The translations under genes were made by a program, and so were the position numbers. From contig CM073907.1 of NCBI GenBank assembly GCA_037176705.1, positions 10,137,001 through 10,201,000 on the forward strand: a stretch of 64,000 bases of DNA. Direction: 5' to 3'. The stretch is from Molossus alvarezi (taxonomy: Eukaryota > Chordata > Mammalia > Chiroptera > Molossidae). Positions within the stretch are counted from its first letter, which is position 1. Each line of letters opens with the position of its first letter. The notes below the pieces were generated by a model. That model had not been told where the DNA came from, made no database searches, and saw nothing but the letters and a program-made list of their open reading frames with translations. This document shows positions 1-10,743 of this stretch, piece after piece.

Positions 1-204
1 GTTGGCTCTGGTGCATGCCTCCTGGAGGTTCCAGGGGAGAAGTTAGCCCCCTGTTTTTTCAATAGCTTCTAGAAGCTGCTTCTTTTCCTGACTCATAACC
101 ACCCCCTCCATCTCCAAAGCCAGCAGCTTTGTCAGCTCTTTCTCATTCTGCTTCCATTGACACATCTCTTGCCTCTTCTCTCTCTCTCTCTCTCTTTCTC
201 TCCC
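1..204. other. Unique sequence with a CT tract
   Basis: No gene or clear repeat is visible up to a CT-rich run near 177-204 that leads into the SINE. Open frames crossing it on either strand run on into the SINE and are not credible genes. Confidence 0.5.
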
Positions 205-412
205 CCCCTTTATTGATTTTAGAGAGAGAGGAAGAGAGAGGGAGAGGGAGAGAGAGAAACATCGATGAGAGAGAACATCGACTGGCCGCCTCCTGCATGC
301 CCCCCACTGGGGATCAGACCCGCAACCTGGGCAGGTGTCCTGATTGGGAATCGAACTGGCAACCTCTTGGTTCATGGGTTGAGGCTCAACCACTGAGCCA
401 CACCGGCCGGAC
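205..412 (-). mobile_element. Type A Ves SINE, full length
   Basis: Read on the minus strand it starts with the tRNA-like head GGCCGGTGTGGCTCAGTGG, has a B-box-like GTTCGATTCCC (342-356 region) and ends in the CT tract and AATCAATAA tail. The plus strand shows the reverse order, from TTATTGATTTTAGAG to GAGCCACACCGGCC. I see no clear target-site duplication (TSD). Confidence 0.93.
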
Positions 413-1047
413 TCTGAATCTTCTAAGGATCTTTGTGATTTCACTAGCAACCCAGGATAATCTCCCCACCTCAATGCCCTTAACTTCACATTTGCAAAAT
501 CCCCTTTGCCACACGGGGTAACACATCCATAAGCTGCATGAATTAGGACTGAGACAACTTTGGGGGGGGAGCTACTCTTCTGCCTACATCAACTATATTC
601 TATGAAAACGTAAGGTTTTATAACAAATTGTACATAAGACGGGATAACTGCCATTGTGTTCATTTTGTAAACATTCAATGAATTGTGCTCTAGTTTGTGA
701 TATAGTTGGAATATATAGTGATGAACTGTGAGAAAATAGTACCTTTTCCTTTTCCTTAATCACTTGTTACTACCATTTTCTCATTTCAGACTAAGATTAG
801 TGGTTATTCCAAAATCTACTTGCCAGCGAATGAGAATAATGAAGCCAGGTTATTTTGTCTATTAATAACTCTGCATTACACATGATGTTTTTTATTCCAC
901 GGGGCAAAAGGGACTTCACAAATGAGAAAAGTCAGTACCAATGCTCAATACACACCCAAGAAATTAGGATTTGCTCTCTATAAGAAAAGACACATTTTAA
1001 TTCTCTCATTCCCCCCTCTTATTATGTGACTTTAATAAAATGTCATA
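413..1047. other. Unique sequence, no gene seen
   Basis: AT-rich single-copy-looking sequence on both strands with no open frame of note. There is a short G run near 563. Nothing functional can be assigned. Confidence 0.5.
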
Positions 1048-1210
1048 ATGGAAGTAGCTAAGTGATTTGGAATCAGGCCAAACGGAGTTCAAATCCTGGC
1101 TTTTATACCTACCAGATATTTGCATGAAGGTCATCTCTTTAATGTTTCTGAGCTTTTGTAAAGTGGACATTGTAATAGTTCCCACACTAGGATAATGTAA
1201 ATATTCGGTA
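1048..1210 (+). mobile_element. MIR SINE relic
   Basis: The segment keeps the MIR order: GGAGTTCAAATCCTGGCTTT, then a degraded 'tgtgacct' region, then TTTCTGAGCTTTTGTAAAGTGG and a GGATAATGTAAAT-like end. MIR is an old mammalian tRNA-derived SINE mobilised by L2. The copy is strongly diverged. Confidence 0.65.
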
Positions 1211-1622
1211 AAAGAAGGTATGAAAACGATCTAGCTTGTAACTTATCCTCAAAAATGTTAGCTAACTTTGCTCTACTATCCTGACTTTTAAAATTATCAC
1301 ATTCCATTACTTCGGTAGATTTGTCTTTTTGCTAATAGCTAAAAGATGTGAAAATATTTTATTCTATTGATTGAAAAGAAAAATCAAGACAACTGGTTTC
1401 CCTTCTACTGAATTATGAATGTTAATATATGTCTGTATTCTATTTGTCTGCAGGTACTTTTGAGGTAGAGTGATATGTTTCAGATTATATTCTGAATAAG
1501 TGATGAGATTTGTAGACTTTCATTCATAGCTGTTCAGCAACCAAGAGTGTATGGTGGAAATAGAGACAGAGATCATTGATAAAGGACAAACATTCTACAT
1601 AGAATGCTGTGTTCTATGCAAC
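1211..1622. other. Unique AT-rich sequence
   Basis: No recognisable repeat or coding segment; ordinary AT-rich intergenic sequence up to the target site of the next SINE. Confidence 0.45.
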
Positions 1623-1919
1623 AGATGACCCAACTTTTTTTTTTTGTTTGTTTGTTGTTTTTATCCTCACCCGAGGATATTTTTCCATTTTTTGTACAGA
1701 TAGAGTGGGAGGGAGAGAGAGGAAGGGAGAGAGAGAGAGAAACATCGATGTGAAAGGGACACATCGAGTGGCTGCCACCCGCACGACCAACCAGGGCCGG
1801 GGACAAACTGCAACCGAATTACGTGCCCTTAGCGGGAACCGAACCCGGGTCTCTCCGGACCGCAGGCCGACGCTCTAACCGCTGAGCCAAACCGGCCAGG
1901 GCGAGATGACCTAACTTTT
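1623..1919 (-). mobile_element. Type B Ves SINE with TSD
   Basis: The SINE body is about 1661-1902, minus strand. Its 3' end (left side) is the TCCTC-ACCC-GAGGA hairpin at 1664-1677, followed by a T run. The head is AACCGGCCAGGGC at 1890-1902. It is flanked by AGATGACCCAACTTTT at 1623 and AGATGACCTAACTTTT at 1904, which is a near-perfect TSD. The tRNA B box keeps GGGAACCGAACCCGG. A fairly recent insertion. Confidence 0.95.
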
Positions 1920-2091
1920 TAATGCCACTAGACCTTTCTCAAAACAAGGAAAGCTACTTGCTGGAGTCTGGAAAGCCTCTTGAAAAAACTGCTCCTTCAG
2001 CCAGCTTCTCCGAACTTCTCCCCGGCACACCTTCAGCAAATTCAGCTCTCTCAGACAATGCCCTCCCAGAAGAACTTTTGAGACAATTAAT

Positions 2092-2342
2092 ATAAGGTAA
2101 CTAGCCCGGCCGGTGTGGCTCAGTGGTTGAGGGTGACCCATGCACCAAAGGTCGCAGGTTCGATTCCCAGTCAGGGCACATGCCCAGGTTGTGGACTTGA
2201 TCCCCAGTGGGGGGCATGCAGGAGGCAGCCAATCAATGTCCTCTCTCATCGATGTTTCTCTCTCTCTCTACCTTTCCCTTCCTCTCTCTCTCTCTAACAT
2301 CAATAAAGTAAAAAAAAAAAAAAAATTTAAATAAAGTTAGTA
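2092..2342 (+). mobile_element. Type A Ves SINE
   Basis: The body is 2104-2325. A box GTGGCTCAGTGGTTGAG and B box GGTTCGATTCCC are intact, the linker ends in CATCGATGTTTC, and the tail is CATCAATAAAGT plus poly-A. Imperfect flanking repeats ATAAGGTAACTA (2092) and ATAAAGTTAGTA (2331) are probably an aged TSD. Confidence 0.93.
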
Positions 2343-2418
2343 TATTAATGGAATTATTACATACTCATTATAAGTTTAAAGTATGTGTTAGCATTTTATT
2401 TATTTTTATAACATCTTT

Positions 2419-2486
2419 ATTTTTTATTTTATTTTATTTTATTTTATTTTGATTTATTTTATTTTATCTTAGTTTAGTTTAGTTTT
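2419..2486. repeat. (TTTTA)n pentanucleotide repeat
   Basis: About 13 units of TTTTA, drifting to TTTAG near 2468-2483. A simple-sequence tract. Confidence 0.9.
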
Positions 2487-2767
2487 ATAACCCTGGCTCA
2501 TAACACTGGATCTTTTGTAAACACATTGATGTATGTGACTAACTATCATTTGGGTGGTAGGTAGCTAAGAAGCCACAAATTGTCTAAACTTCAGGAATTC
2601 ACTGGGTATATAAGTCACTATAGTTTGTGCATTGGAGTGAGCAGCAAGATCTTTTCATAGAAATTAAACTATTCATATAATTGCAGTATCTACAATTTTT
2701 GAGTAAACTGTGAGGCAACCTCATTTTAAACACGGGAACGGGCATGTTACAAAATGGGACAACCTGT

Positions 2768-3036
2768 TACAACTGGAGAAACTGGCTCTGGCTGGTTTGG
2801 CTCAGTAGTTAGAGCATCAGCCCTTGGACCAGGGGGTCTGGAGTTTGATTCCGGTCAAGGCACGTACCTGGGTTATGGTTGGGTTCCCGGTTGGGGTCAT
2901 GCAGAAGGCAACCAATCTATGTGCCTCTCTCACATCGATGTTTCTCTCTGCCCCCCCCCCCCCACTCTATCTGAAGATAAAGAGAAAAATGTCCTCGGGT
3001 GAGGATTTAAAAAAAAAACACAACTGGAGGAATTGG
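2768..3036 (+). mobile_element. Type B (older subtype) Ves SINE with TSD
   Basis: The body is 2786-3019. The head is GGCTGGTTTGGCTCAGTAG, a C run sits at 2951-2963, and the tail reads CTATCTGAAGATAAAG, then the TCCTCGGGTGAGGA hairpin at 2992-3005. Flanks ACAACTGGAGAAACTGG (2769) and ACAACTGGAGGAATTGG (3020) form a 17-bp TSD with two mismatches. Confidence 0.94.
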
Positions 3037-4040
3037 AAAGCAATACACTGAAATATATTTCAACTTTTCCATCACTCCATTTACGCTTCCAGCAGATGTC
3101 TGAATGAATATTTTTCCTCATTTGAATGTGTGTTTTTATCATTTAAATGAACCATAATTAGGAATCAATTGTCTATATTCCTGTTGCATTCAATTTCATT
3201 TCATCTGTTTTTTTTTTTTTTTAAATTTGTTGACAGAATAAAAAGAAATAGACAGAAATGAATGACAAAGAAAAGAAATCACCCTCTTATTATCATCAGC
3301 CATTCTTAAAATCAACAGGGATAACCTCAGGGGACAAGTAAGTCTACCAAGCCTCAGAGTTTCTGCGGAGAGAAAAAGATAATTGTAGATTTATATCCAA
3401 TCCCTTATTTGATGTCTTCTCATATTTAGCTAGCTGAATCTTCTTATATAAGTTAAAATTATTTTCATTGCAAGTCACTCCGGGAGCATGTCATCAAGAG
3501 ATTGGCAAGAAAAGTAACACACAGACACGGAGGAAAAGTTGAGTAATACAGCTTGAGAAAACTGAACAGCTAGAGTGAACCCAGAAACCTCAGTGACAGG
3601 CCTTTATGTCCTTCTGTCTGAAAAGGACATCTGGATGATGCTCAGATCCTTGACACTGCTGGGAGCTGATTGGCTCAGATTAAGATAGGGGTCTAAGTGT
3701 CGAATCCTAGACAGTTCAAGGTCTTCCAACAGCAAATGGCTTGTAAAACTCCACTCTGCTGGCTGAACTTGGGACATCGGAGAAATTATGTCAGAAAACC
3801 AAACTACCAGGTGTCTCGTAACCGGTAACTATTTGGTGCAGAGGGAATAGGACTCTGTTCATATATCCTAAATTACTGCCATAGCCAAGACTCATGACTG
3901 TACTTTCCACAGTTTGAGTTACTAAGGGGATAACTATCCACAGGTTGTAATAAATTAGTGGCTGATTATGATAACTCTAGGTTTATGAGTGATAGAGAAT
4001 TTAGGTCCCACATGATAAGAGAGAAAACTGCCAGAAACAA
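3037..4040. other. Unique sequence, no gene seen
   Basis: Apart from a 12-base T run near 3211 I see no repeat family, no convincing frame and no RNA gene. Sequence near 3490-3900 has moderate GC and looks single copy. Confidence 0.45.
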
Positions 4041-4146
4041 ACACAGAATGAAAGAGAAATAAAATAAGAGAGAGTGAGGGAAGGAGGGAGAGAAAGGAAG
4101 AGAGGGAGACTGACAGAGAGAGAGAAGAAAGAAGAAAAAGAGTAAG
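4041..4146. repeat. Purine-rich (GA/GGAA) tract
   Basis: Almost pure A/G on the plus strand. The minus-strand frame of S, L and F residues over it comes from the tract and is not a gene. Confidence 0.85.
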
Positions 4147-4274
4147 CTTTTCTACAAACCTTGGGGGATGTTTTAAAAATATCGAGAATTCCAAGACTGA
4201 CCTGGAATATTGGGTTAGTTCCAATTAAACTTAATTCTAAGCTGGGCTGGAAATGCACACAAGATCCATGCATA

Positions 4275-4440
4275 GCCGTGGCCGGGTAGCTCAGTTGGTT
4301 GGAGTGGTGTCCCCATGTGCCGAGGTTGGGCTTCAATCCCGGTCAGGGCACAAAAAGCATCAACCACTGATGCATAAGTAAGTGGAACAACAAACAAGTC
4401 AATCTCTCCCTGAAATCGATCAATCAGTAAAAGATTTTTT
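4275..4440 (+). mobile_element. Type C Ves-like SINE
   Basis: The head GGCCGGGTAGCTCAGTTGG carries an A-box-like motif, followed by TCCCGGTCAGGGCACA, TGCATAAGTAAGTGGAACAA and AATCTCTCCCTGAAATCGAT. Its body is shorter than in type A or B and lacks the CCCAGTGGGGGGC block. No TSD found. Confidence 0.85.
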
Positions 4441-6540
4441 CAAATTATTACTGCATAATAGTAGTTGCCTTTTTATTGTGTGCCAAGGATCCGCCTTAAA
4501 CATCAAAAACTTGAATGCACACTTGGTGTAAGAAAATGAAGGCCACCAGTCCAGCGACTTATTTAAATCAAGGTTGTCAGTAAGTTCCCTGCTAAGTCCT
4601 GAGTCCTGACTCTGTGGGTACATGGCCCTGTATCAGAACTTCTGCATCTTTATTAGAACCAACGAAGGCTGGACATTCTCCATGAAGGAAGATAGGTTCG
4701 AAACGTCACAAAACTTCCGACGTCAACACCTTTTGGTTTCTCCTTTTACTTGGAACAGAAGCACCCCAAGTTAGAGGGCTGGCGGGGTGCTACAGGCAGA
4801 CTCAAAGGACAGGTCTGGGGACTGAGCCCAGGGCCACAGTGCTCCTTCCACCGGACCCTCAGCTGAAAGCATTTTGCACGACTTTGCTTTCTGCCTGTCC
4901 ACACAATCTAGAAAACAAGGCTGAGGGGCCACAGGTGTCTATTAAACAGAATAAAAAGCTTTGGCAAAGGAATACATTTCGCACACTTGTGGCTTCTGGA
5001 GCCATGGGTGGGGGATGAGGGGGAGGGAAATGGAGGAAGAATAAAGGATGAGCATCCAGCACCCCTGCAGGCCTTAGGGGTCTGCATGCCCTATACCACG
5101 TGAGGCTGGCCATCCGCAGCCACGGGACAAAAGTAACCCAGGGCTTGCTACCAGGCATGTACATCTTCTGAATCAGTGTGAAACCGACTTGCAATGACTC
5201 CCAAATCTCTGATGAGACAGATTTTAATTTCTTTCCCCAGATTATCTTTTCATATTTTACTTCTACAGAAATGTAACTGTGTAAGGCTGGTTGTGACCTC
5301 TGCTTGTGGTTCAACTAAAAACAGACAAAAACGTCTGGAGCTCGCTGTCTATCTTTGCTGATGGCAAGGAAGACCTGCTCTGAGCTCCGTAACTGGCTCT
5401 TATTTTGAGCTGAGGAGTCAGCGAGAAGGCAGAGGAGAGAGGCAATGGTTTAACAAAAAAACACGCCGTCTTTTGAAAGGTAAACACAGCTGGGGCCCAA
5501 CCACGTTCTGGTCACTGTCCTTGGGCCTCTTCAGGACCACATTATCATTGCTGGTATTTATCATGATCTGTTTGGATTCTCATTAGGAAATGGGAGTAGT
5601 CAAGGAAGAGCAGATACGAATCTAATTTCTAGGGCTATGATTGATCAGAAAGTCAATCATACTTTCCAAAGACCCAAACAATGGATTTTATTAATAATCC
5701 TAGTTTCTTTCGCTCTTCTAAGTCATTGGATAGTTTCTAAGCTACTTGCACTCTGATCTTGACCCGTGTGACTTTCTAAATAAATAACATGTGATTCAAA
5801 GACTCTTTAGGTCTCGTGGACAAATGGGAAGATTCTAATAGTGGTTATTCAAAGAACAGCCCATCTTGTGGGATTTGAGGAGGACGGTGGTGTATTAATG
5901 TCCACAAACATTTTCCTCACTGGCTGTGTAGCATCATCACTGCTTTGGACAGAGTAGAACATAGTGTTTTCTAGGAGGTGTTACATAATAGGACAATAGG
6001 TTAGAGAGGGATGCCTTGGCAGACTTATCTTAGCAAATGAGCACAGACCAAGAGAGAAAAATGGTTGTCCTGGGGAATGTGTGGGAACCCACAAGCGTAT
6101 AGCCCAGGTGGGATTCCTACCTGGTTGAGTTCGAACAACCTGTATCACTCCTGGATTCAGAGTCATAACCTGAGAGGTAGGATGCACTCAGGAGAGGGGG
6201 GCTGTGTAAACGTCACAGTTCTCCCTGAGCCAAAGGAGTCTCCCGCATTTTGTTTTTAATATGACTTTGCTTCTTCTACTTCAAAATTCTCTATGGACAT
6301 GCTATGATTGATCTTTCAGAATTTTTATGTCTTCATATATATAATCCAAATATTCGTAGGGCCTATGAATCATGAGTTCATTCATATTTTTGTTTGGATG
6401 ATGCTTTTGCATGCTCATTTTCTTCAACAAAAGCAATAAACATACAACAGAAAAAGAAAACAATTTAAAAAATCTGCTTACATAGAAATGACTATTGGTG
6501 ACATTAGAAAAATGTTATAGCACACATTTCTTTTTTTTGT
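4441..6540. other. Two kilobases of unique sequence
   Basis: A stretch with no young SINE and no repeat I recognise. The 151-codon minus frame at 4859-5314 has low-complexity H/P runs and no domain, so I do not call it a gene. Sequence near 6061-6190 is not assignable. Confidence 0.4.
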
Positions 6541-6743
6541 TTTTATTGATTTTAGAGAGAGAGGAAGGGAGAGGGAGAGAGAGATAGAAACATTGATGAG
6601 AGAGAACATCAACTGGCCGCCTTCTGCATGCCCCCCACTGGTGATTGGGCCCACAACCTGGGCATGTGCCCTGACCGGGAATCGAACTGGCGACCTCTTG
6701 GTGCGTGGGTCAACGCTCAACCTCTGAGCCACACTGGCCGGGC
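6541..6743 (-). mobile_element. Type A Ves SINE
   Basis: Read on the minus strand: the head AGCCCGGCCAGTGTGGCTCA, B box GTTCGATTCCCGGTCAGG, and tail ending AAAATCAATAAAAAC. The left flank is a T run at 6531-6540. TSD is unclear. Confidence 0.93.
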
Positions 6744-7248
6744 TTACACCATACATTTTAATTCATATGTATACTTCTAAATATAATATTTAAATGTAAA
6801 TATAAATACAAATGAATATAAATGGAGAGAAAGAGAGACATTAAGTGAGTAGAAAAATGGATGAATATGTGTGTGGATGAATGAATATAAATGTCACAAA
6901 TTGCAAATTGCATTGGGGCAATTTCTAAGTTTGAGAGCATTTGAATTTATTGAAGTTTGTAGAGTACATAGAAATTGTGATAAAACTGAGAGAATCACTC
7001 AACTTCAGATAAAATTGTTACCCTCTCTACAACTATTAGCTTCTGAAAACATTAACAATTGCAGAACTAGGTAACCATAACATTAAATACACTGGAGTCA
7101 TTCTGTTCTTCAGAAACAAAGCATTTCCATTTTAGTCAATATCTATTGACCCAAACCATGAAAAAAATTTAAATTTGTATGTATTCTTCCATATCTAATC
7201 CCCTTGCTTCAACATCTACGTTGAAAGTTGATGATTTTTAACAATTGT

Positions 7249-7452
7249 TTTTCTTTATTGATTTTAGATAGAGAGGAAGGGAGAGGGAGAGATAGAAACA
7301 TCAATGAGAGAGAACATCGATTGGCCGCCTTCTGCATGTCCCCCACTGGGGATCGGGCCCGCAACCTGGGCATGTGCCCTGACCGGGAATTGAACCAGCG
7401 ACCTCTAAGTGTATGGGTCAACGCTCAACCACTGAGCCACACCGGCCAGGCA
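7249..7452 (-). mobile_element. Type A Ves SINE
   Basis: Minus strand; head GGCCGGTGTGGCTCAGTGG, B box GTTCAATTCCCGGTCAGG, CT tract, and tail TAAAATCAATAAAG. It directly abuts the L1-like relic that follows. Confidence 0.93.
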
Positions 7453-7480
7453 GATGCTTTTCTTATATTATGTTCTACAA

Positions 7481-7760
7481 CTCTATTCTATTTGTTTTAA
7501 TAACTGAGGTGACATTGGTTCACAAAGTCATACAGGTATCATGTGTACAACTCAACTCAACATCACCTGCACTCTGTGTCATGCGCCTATTGCCCCAAGC
7601 AAAGTCTCTTTTTGTCCCCATTTCCCCCACCTTTGCCCACCTCCACCGACTCCCCAATACCCCTTCTCTCTGGCTATCCCACACTGCTGTCTGTGTTTAT
7701 GTGTTCTATTTCATTTCTTAATTTTTTTTTTGCTTAATCCCTTCACCTTCTTTCATCCGG
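7481..7760 (-). mobile_element. LINE-1 3' UTR relic
   Basis: The plus strand reads AACTGAGGTGACATTGGTTC, then ATACAGGTATCATGTGTACA, then a pyrimidine-rich tract and TGTCTGTGTTTATGTG. This is the reverse complement of a common laurasiatherian L1 3' UTR. Only the 3' end is left and there is no coding part. Confidence 0.65.
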
Positions 7761-7789
7761 TCTTGTAAATTAGTTGACTAGAGTTCTAA

Positions 7790-8795
7790 CCTCTATTCAT
7801 TAATGTAGAATAAAGAAAGACCCAATAATAGCCATTACTGTTCACTACGCTACATATATGTACGACGGTCAGATAAATCAAAATGATTTTTCTCTCTCAG
7901 GTGTGGTAGTTGAGGAGCAAAGTCCTACATGAAAGGCTTCCCCTCACCCTCCACCAACCCCCCCAGAAAACGCAGCTGATAGCTAATGCTGCTATTTACA
8001 CGGTTGCCACACCAAGGTGGGCAGAGGGGACTTCAAACGCTGGGGCTGCTGTGGTCCTAGAAGCATTTGCTAAGAAACCGGGGCTCCGCGTCCCATTTTC
8101 TCGCCTTTGATGAGTTCTAATTGGAGAAGAAAAAAAATCAAGCATTTTTGACAAGACCTCTGCCAAAGATGATCAGGAGAGGAAAAGATGAAAAAGGATG
8201 TGTCCTGATTGTCCTGTTATTTGAAAGTCCCCAGACAGTGAGATGCTGGAAAGGTTCATTGGGGATGATTCCTGTGGGTGACCAGCTGAACTTGAAAGCT
8301 GATAGGGAGGAAATGTATGTTCTTTCCCAAGGAAAATGGAGCAGGTGCTTATGGGAGATCATATTACACTTTTTTTTTTTTTTTTAAAGAAGATAAATTT
8401 GTTGTTGAACAATTCAAACAGTTACTTTTGGGATACAAAGAGATGAATACAGTAATCAGCATCTGCGGAATCTCTGAAGTTTAACACGTAGGAATAGTGG
8501 GGTGTGGCCTCATTTTGCCTGAAACCCTTTTCCCGCCTCAAATGTCACTTGCTGGAGTACTTTAGAAGTGAATGAGCTTAATGCAGAAAACAAGCAGAAA
8601 ACAAGGAGTAATAAATAACAGACACGTAAAAGGAAAAATAGGACATCCCTCTTAGCTCTGTCCTAGAAATCTCTGATGTCCCTGTCTGCAGCTCTGGGAT
8701 GAAGAATAACCACCCTCCCCCCAACACACACCCACACACACACCATTTTTATGAGGATTCAATGAGGTACTACATGAAAACCCTTTCCAAAATGC
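7790..8795. other. Unique sequence with a poly-T and CA tract
   Basis: No gene seen. It holds a 17-base T run near 8369-8385 and a CA-rich patch at 8714-8742. Short frames over 7910-8110 and 8121-8387 show no domain or codon pattern. Confidence 0.4.
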
Positions 8796-9300
8796 AACCT
8801 GACCAGGTCACTGCCCTGCTAAAATCTCTTCAACACTTTCCTTAACCTGTTAACCGGGCGGGACGTATAAATACGTCAAACGTTGTATACAGTAAAAAGG
8901 GAATTCCCTGGTTAACAGGTTAACGATGGGTAAAACCTTAACCAGCCCACAGGGTCCTGTGTGACCTGAGCTGAACCTGCATCACTGTTCTGCTGCACAA
9001 AGATAGTCAGATAAGTCCACTGACCTTGAAGTGCACACCCCGGCCCACCTGCTCACTTTCCTGACTCCTTTTCCCTCTCCCTCACTCTCTTATTTAGCAT
9101 CAGGTGTTGTCTCATCAAAAGAGACTATGCTGCCCCCTTGCCTGGGCACGGGCTGGTTCTTCTCCCTGCCGCATCTTCCTCTTTCTCTGTACTCTGAGTA
9201 CCTAAGTTGTTTCTCTCCCACAGGACAGGACTGACTCGTCCCCTCCTTAAGAATCCTCCTTGTCTTGCTCTGTTCACGTTCCCTGTTCTTACAACAAAAT
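8796..9300 (+). mobile_element. LINE-2 3' end, split by a MITE
   Basis: CTGACCAGGTCACTGCCCTG and AAAATCTCTTCAACACTTTC match the L2 3' region, which continues after the MITE with AGCCCACAGGGTCCTGTGTG and later C/T-rich text. Removing 8842-8919 joins the L2 text cleanly at one TTAA. L2 is an ancient mammalian LINE, and this copy is long dead. Confidence 0.65.
8842..8923. mobile_element. piggyBac-type MITE, 74 bp, with TTAA TSD
   Basis: The element is 8846-8919. It is flanked on both sides by TTAA (8842-8845 and 8920-8923), the target duplication used by piggyBac transposases. The termini are a perfect 10-bp inverted repeat, CCTGTTAACC and GGTTAACAGG. Inside are two palindromes, GACGTATAAATACGTC (8862-8877) and GGGAATTCCC (8900-8909). 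It is too short to code and would have depended on a transposase in trans. The family is inferred from TTAA and the CC..GG ends. Confidence 0.8.
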
Positions 9301-9423
9301 GTGATGGTCTGTTTTTCTGTCTCTTCTCACCACCACTCTTATGATCTCATTCAGGATAAGGACCTGAGATGTCTTGGTCTGGGCACAGCATTAGATTTAT
9401 CACAGTGCTCATCCACCATCTGC

Positions 9424-9473
9424 TGCATGCATGCATGAATGAATGAATGAATGAATGAACGAACGAACGAATG
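9424..9473. repeat. (GAAT)n / (GAAC)n tetranucleotide repeat
   Basis: GCATGCATGCAT leads into six GAAT units and three GAAC units. A simple microsatellite. Confidence 0.92.
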
Positions 9474-10178
9474 ACAAGACCATAATAATGGAGAACCATC
9501 ATTAATAAAGGACAGGCTGTCCTGTATTCTGCTCAAGAATAAAACATAAACATGGGTCCTGCTCAAAGGAAGGAGAATTCCTTCGGATAATGGTGGGTTG
9601 TGAAGTTTTTAAACAGTGAAGTGAAGGTGGGTAGAGGGGCCCCCAAGAAAGAGGAACTGGGGGTGTGGTGCTATGGAAGCAGGACACGCAGGGGGTAAAA
9701 GACCAGGGGAGAGCCAGGTTGGTCTGAAAGGTAAGTAAGGGAAAGTCAGAATTCCATTCTCTACTACGAGATTCTGATTTCCTTCAAGCTGGTTTCATTC
9801 TTCGGAGGCCAATGGGACCAAGAGCATCGAGCTGGTACCTGAGCAAATCCACAACCCACAGAAAGGAAGGGTGTTCTTTGCTCCTCAGTTACAAGTCTGA
9901 GGATTAGCTTCAGTTGGAGCAACGGTGGATGGTGTCTCCATCACTAATTACGTGGCAAGGCCAAGGTCAAATCTTGACAGCAGGGTCAGATGAGGAATAA
10001 GACCAGCACCTCTGCTCCCCAGAACCAGGGCACTGAGGAGGTGTGATCATTTTTCAAACAAAATTTAAAGTGCTCTTAGCAGACACAGGGCATTAAATAT
10101 ATTAATTTTCTCAACTTTCAAATGTCTATTACACACAGTCCCAAAACAAATTACTTTTTGGACTTTTAAACTTCTTGT
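9474..10178. other. Unique sequence, no gene seen
   Basis: No repeat family and no supported gene. The 61-codon and 71-codon minus frames show no recognisable features. Confidence 0.4.
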
Positions 10179-10290
10179 GCCCATTCTTTCTAGTATAGTT
10201 TTATTATTATCATTATTATTATTATTATTAGTTATTGCCCATTCTTTCTAGTATAGTTTATTATTATCATCATTATTATTATTATTATAG
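10179..10290. repeat. 58-bp tandem duplication containing (ATT)n
   Basis: GCCCATTCTTTCTAGTATAG occurs at 10179 and again at 10237, each copy followed by an ATT/ATC trinucleotide tract. The period is 58 bp with about 1.9 copies and few differences. A local duplication, probably slippage-driven. Confidence 0.92.
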
Positions 10291-10354
10291 CATGTGAATA
10301 CATGTTCTTTCTCAGCAAAGTAATACATTTTAAATACAAGTGACTTCAGCATCT

Positions 10355-10606
10355 CTAGGAACTTCCCATCAAGGTGTAGAGAAAAAGGAATATTTCATCT
10401 CTTGAATTATTTAAAAGCTGGGCTTTATCAAATGTCCTGCTGCCATCTGGGTTTTTAATTCCATCTTCATGAACTTGAACTAGCTTTTGCAAGCTCATCA
10501 GTAAAGTTCTACAAAGCTTTCCTGGCTTACCAAGTTCAAAGCTACACTCCGGGTCGATTTTATTTAAATCTACCAACAATGAGCAGTGGGACACATTAAA
10601 TACCAC
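10355..10606 (-). pseudogene. Unrecognised protein-like open segment
   Basis: An 83-codon minus frame begins at a GTG right after an in-frame TAA and ends at TAG. Its middle (about residues 14-66) has a mixed, non-repetitive composition that reads like ordinary protein, with a helix-like run LCRTLLMSLQKLVQVHEDG. A second frame just upstream (about 10610-10740, minus) is also open for about 50 codons, as if a frameshift separates two pieces. I do not recognise the family. It may be a decayed processed gene copy or simply chance; I see no splice sites or promoter. Confidence 0.2.
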
Positions 10607-10743
10607 TTAGATCTGTTCCTGTCTCCCTCATCAGGAACGTGCTGGAAGAAGACTGAATCTGACATTGTGGATCCATGACAAACTCCACTTGGCTTTGTCT
10701 TCACACAGCTGCCTGGCTGTACCACGAAAAACCCTTCACTTTT

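Noticed and set aside
2104..2180. tRNA gene calls in SINE heads
   Set aside because: A and B boxes are present but the rest does not fold into a tRNA cloverleaf with a proper acceptor stem; they are SINE promoters.
4859..5314. 151-codon minus-strand open frame
   Set aside because: Contains H/P low-complexity runs and no recognisable family.
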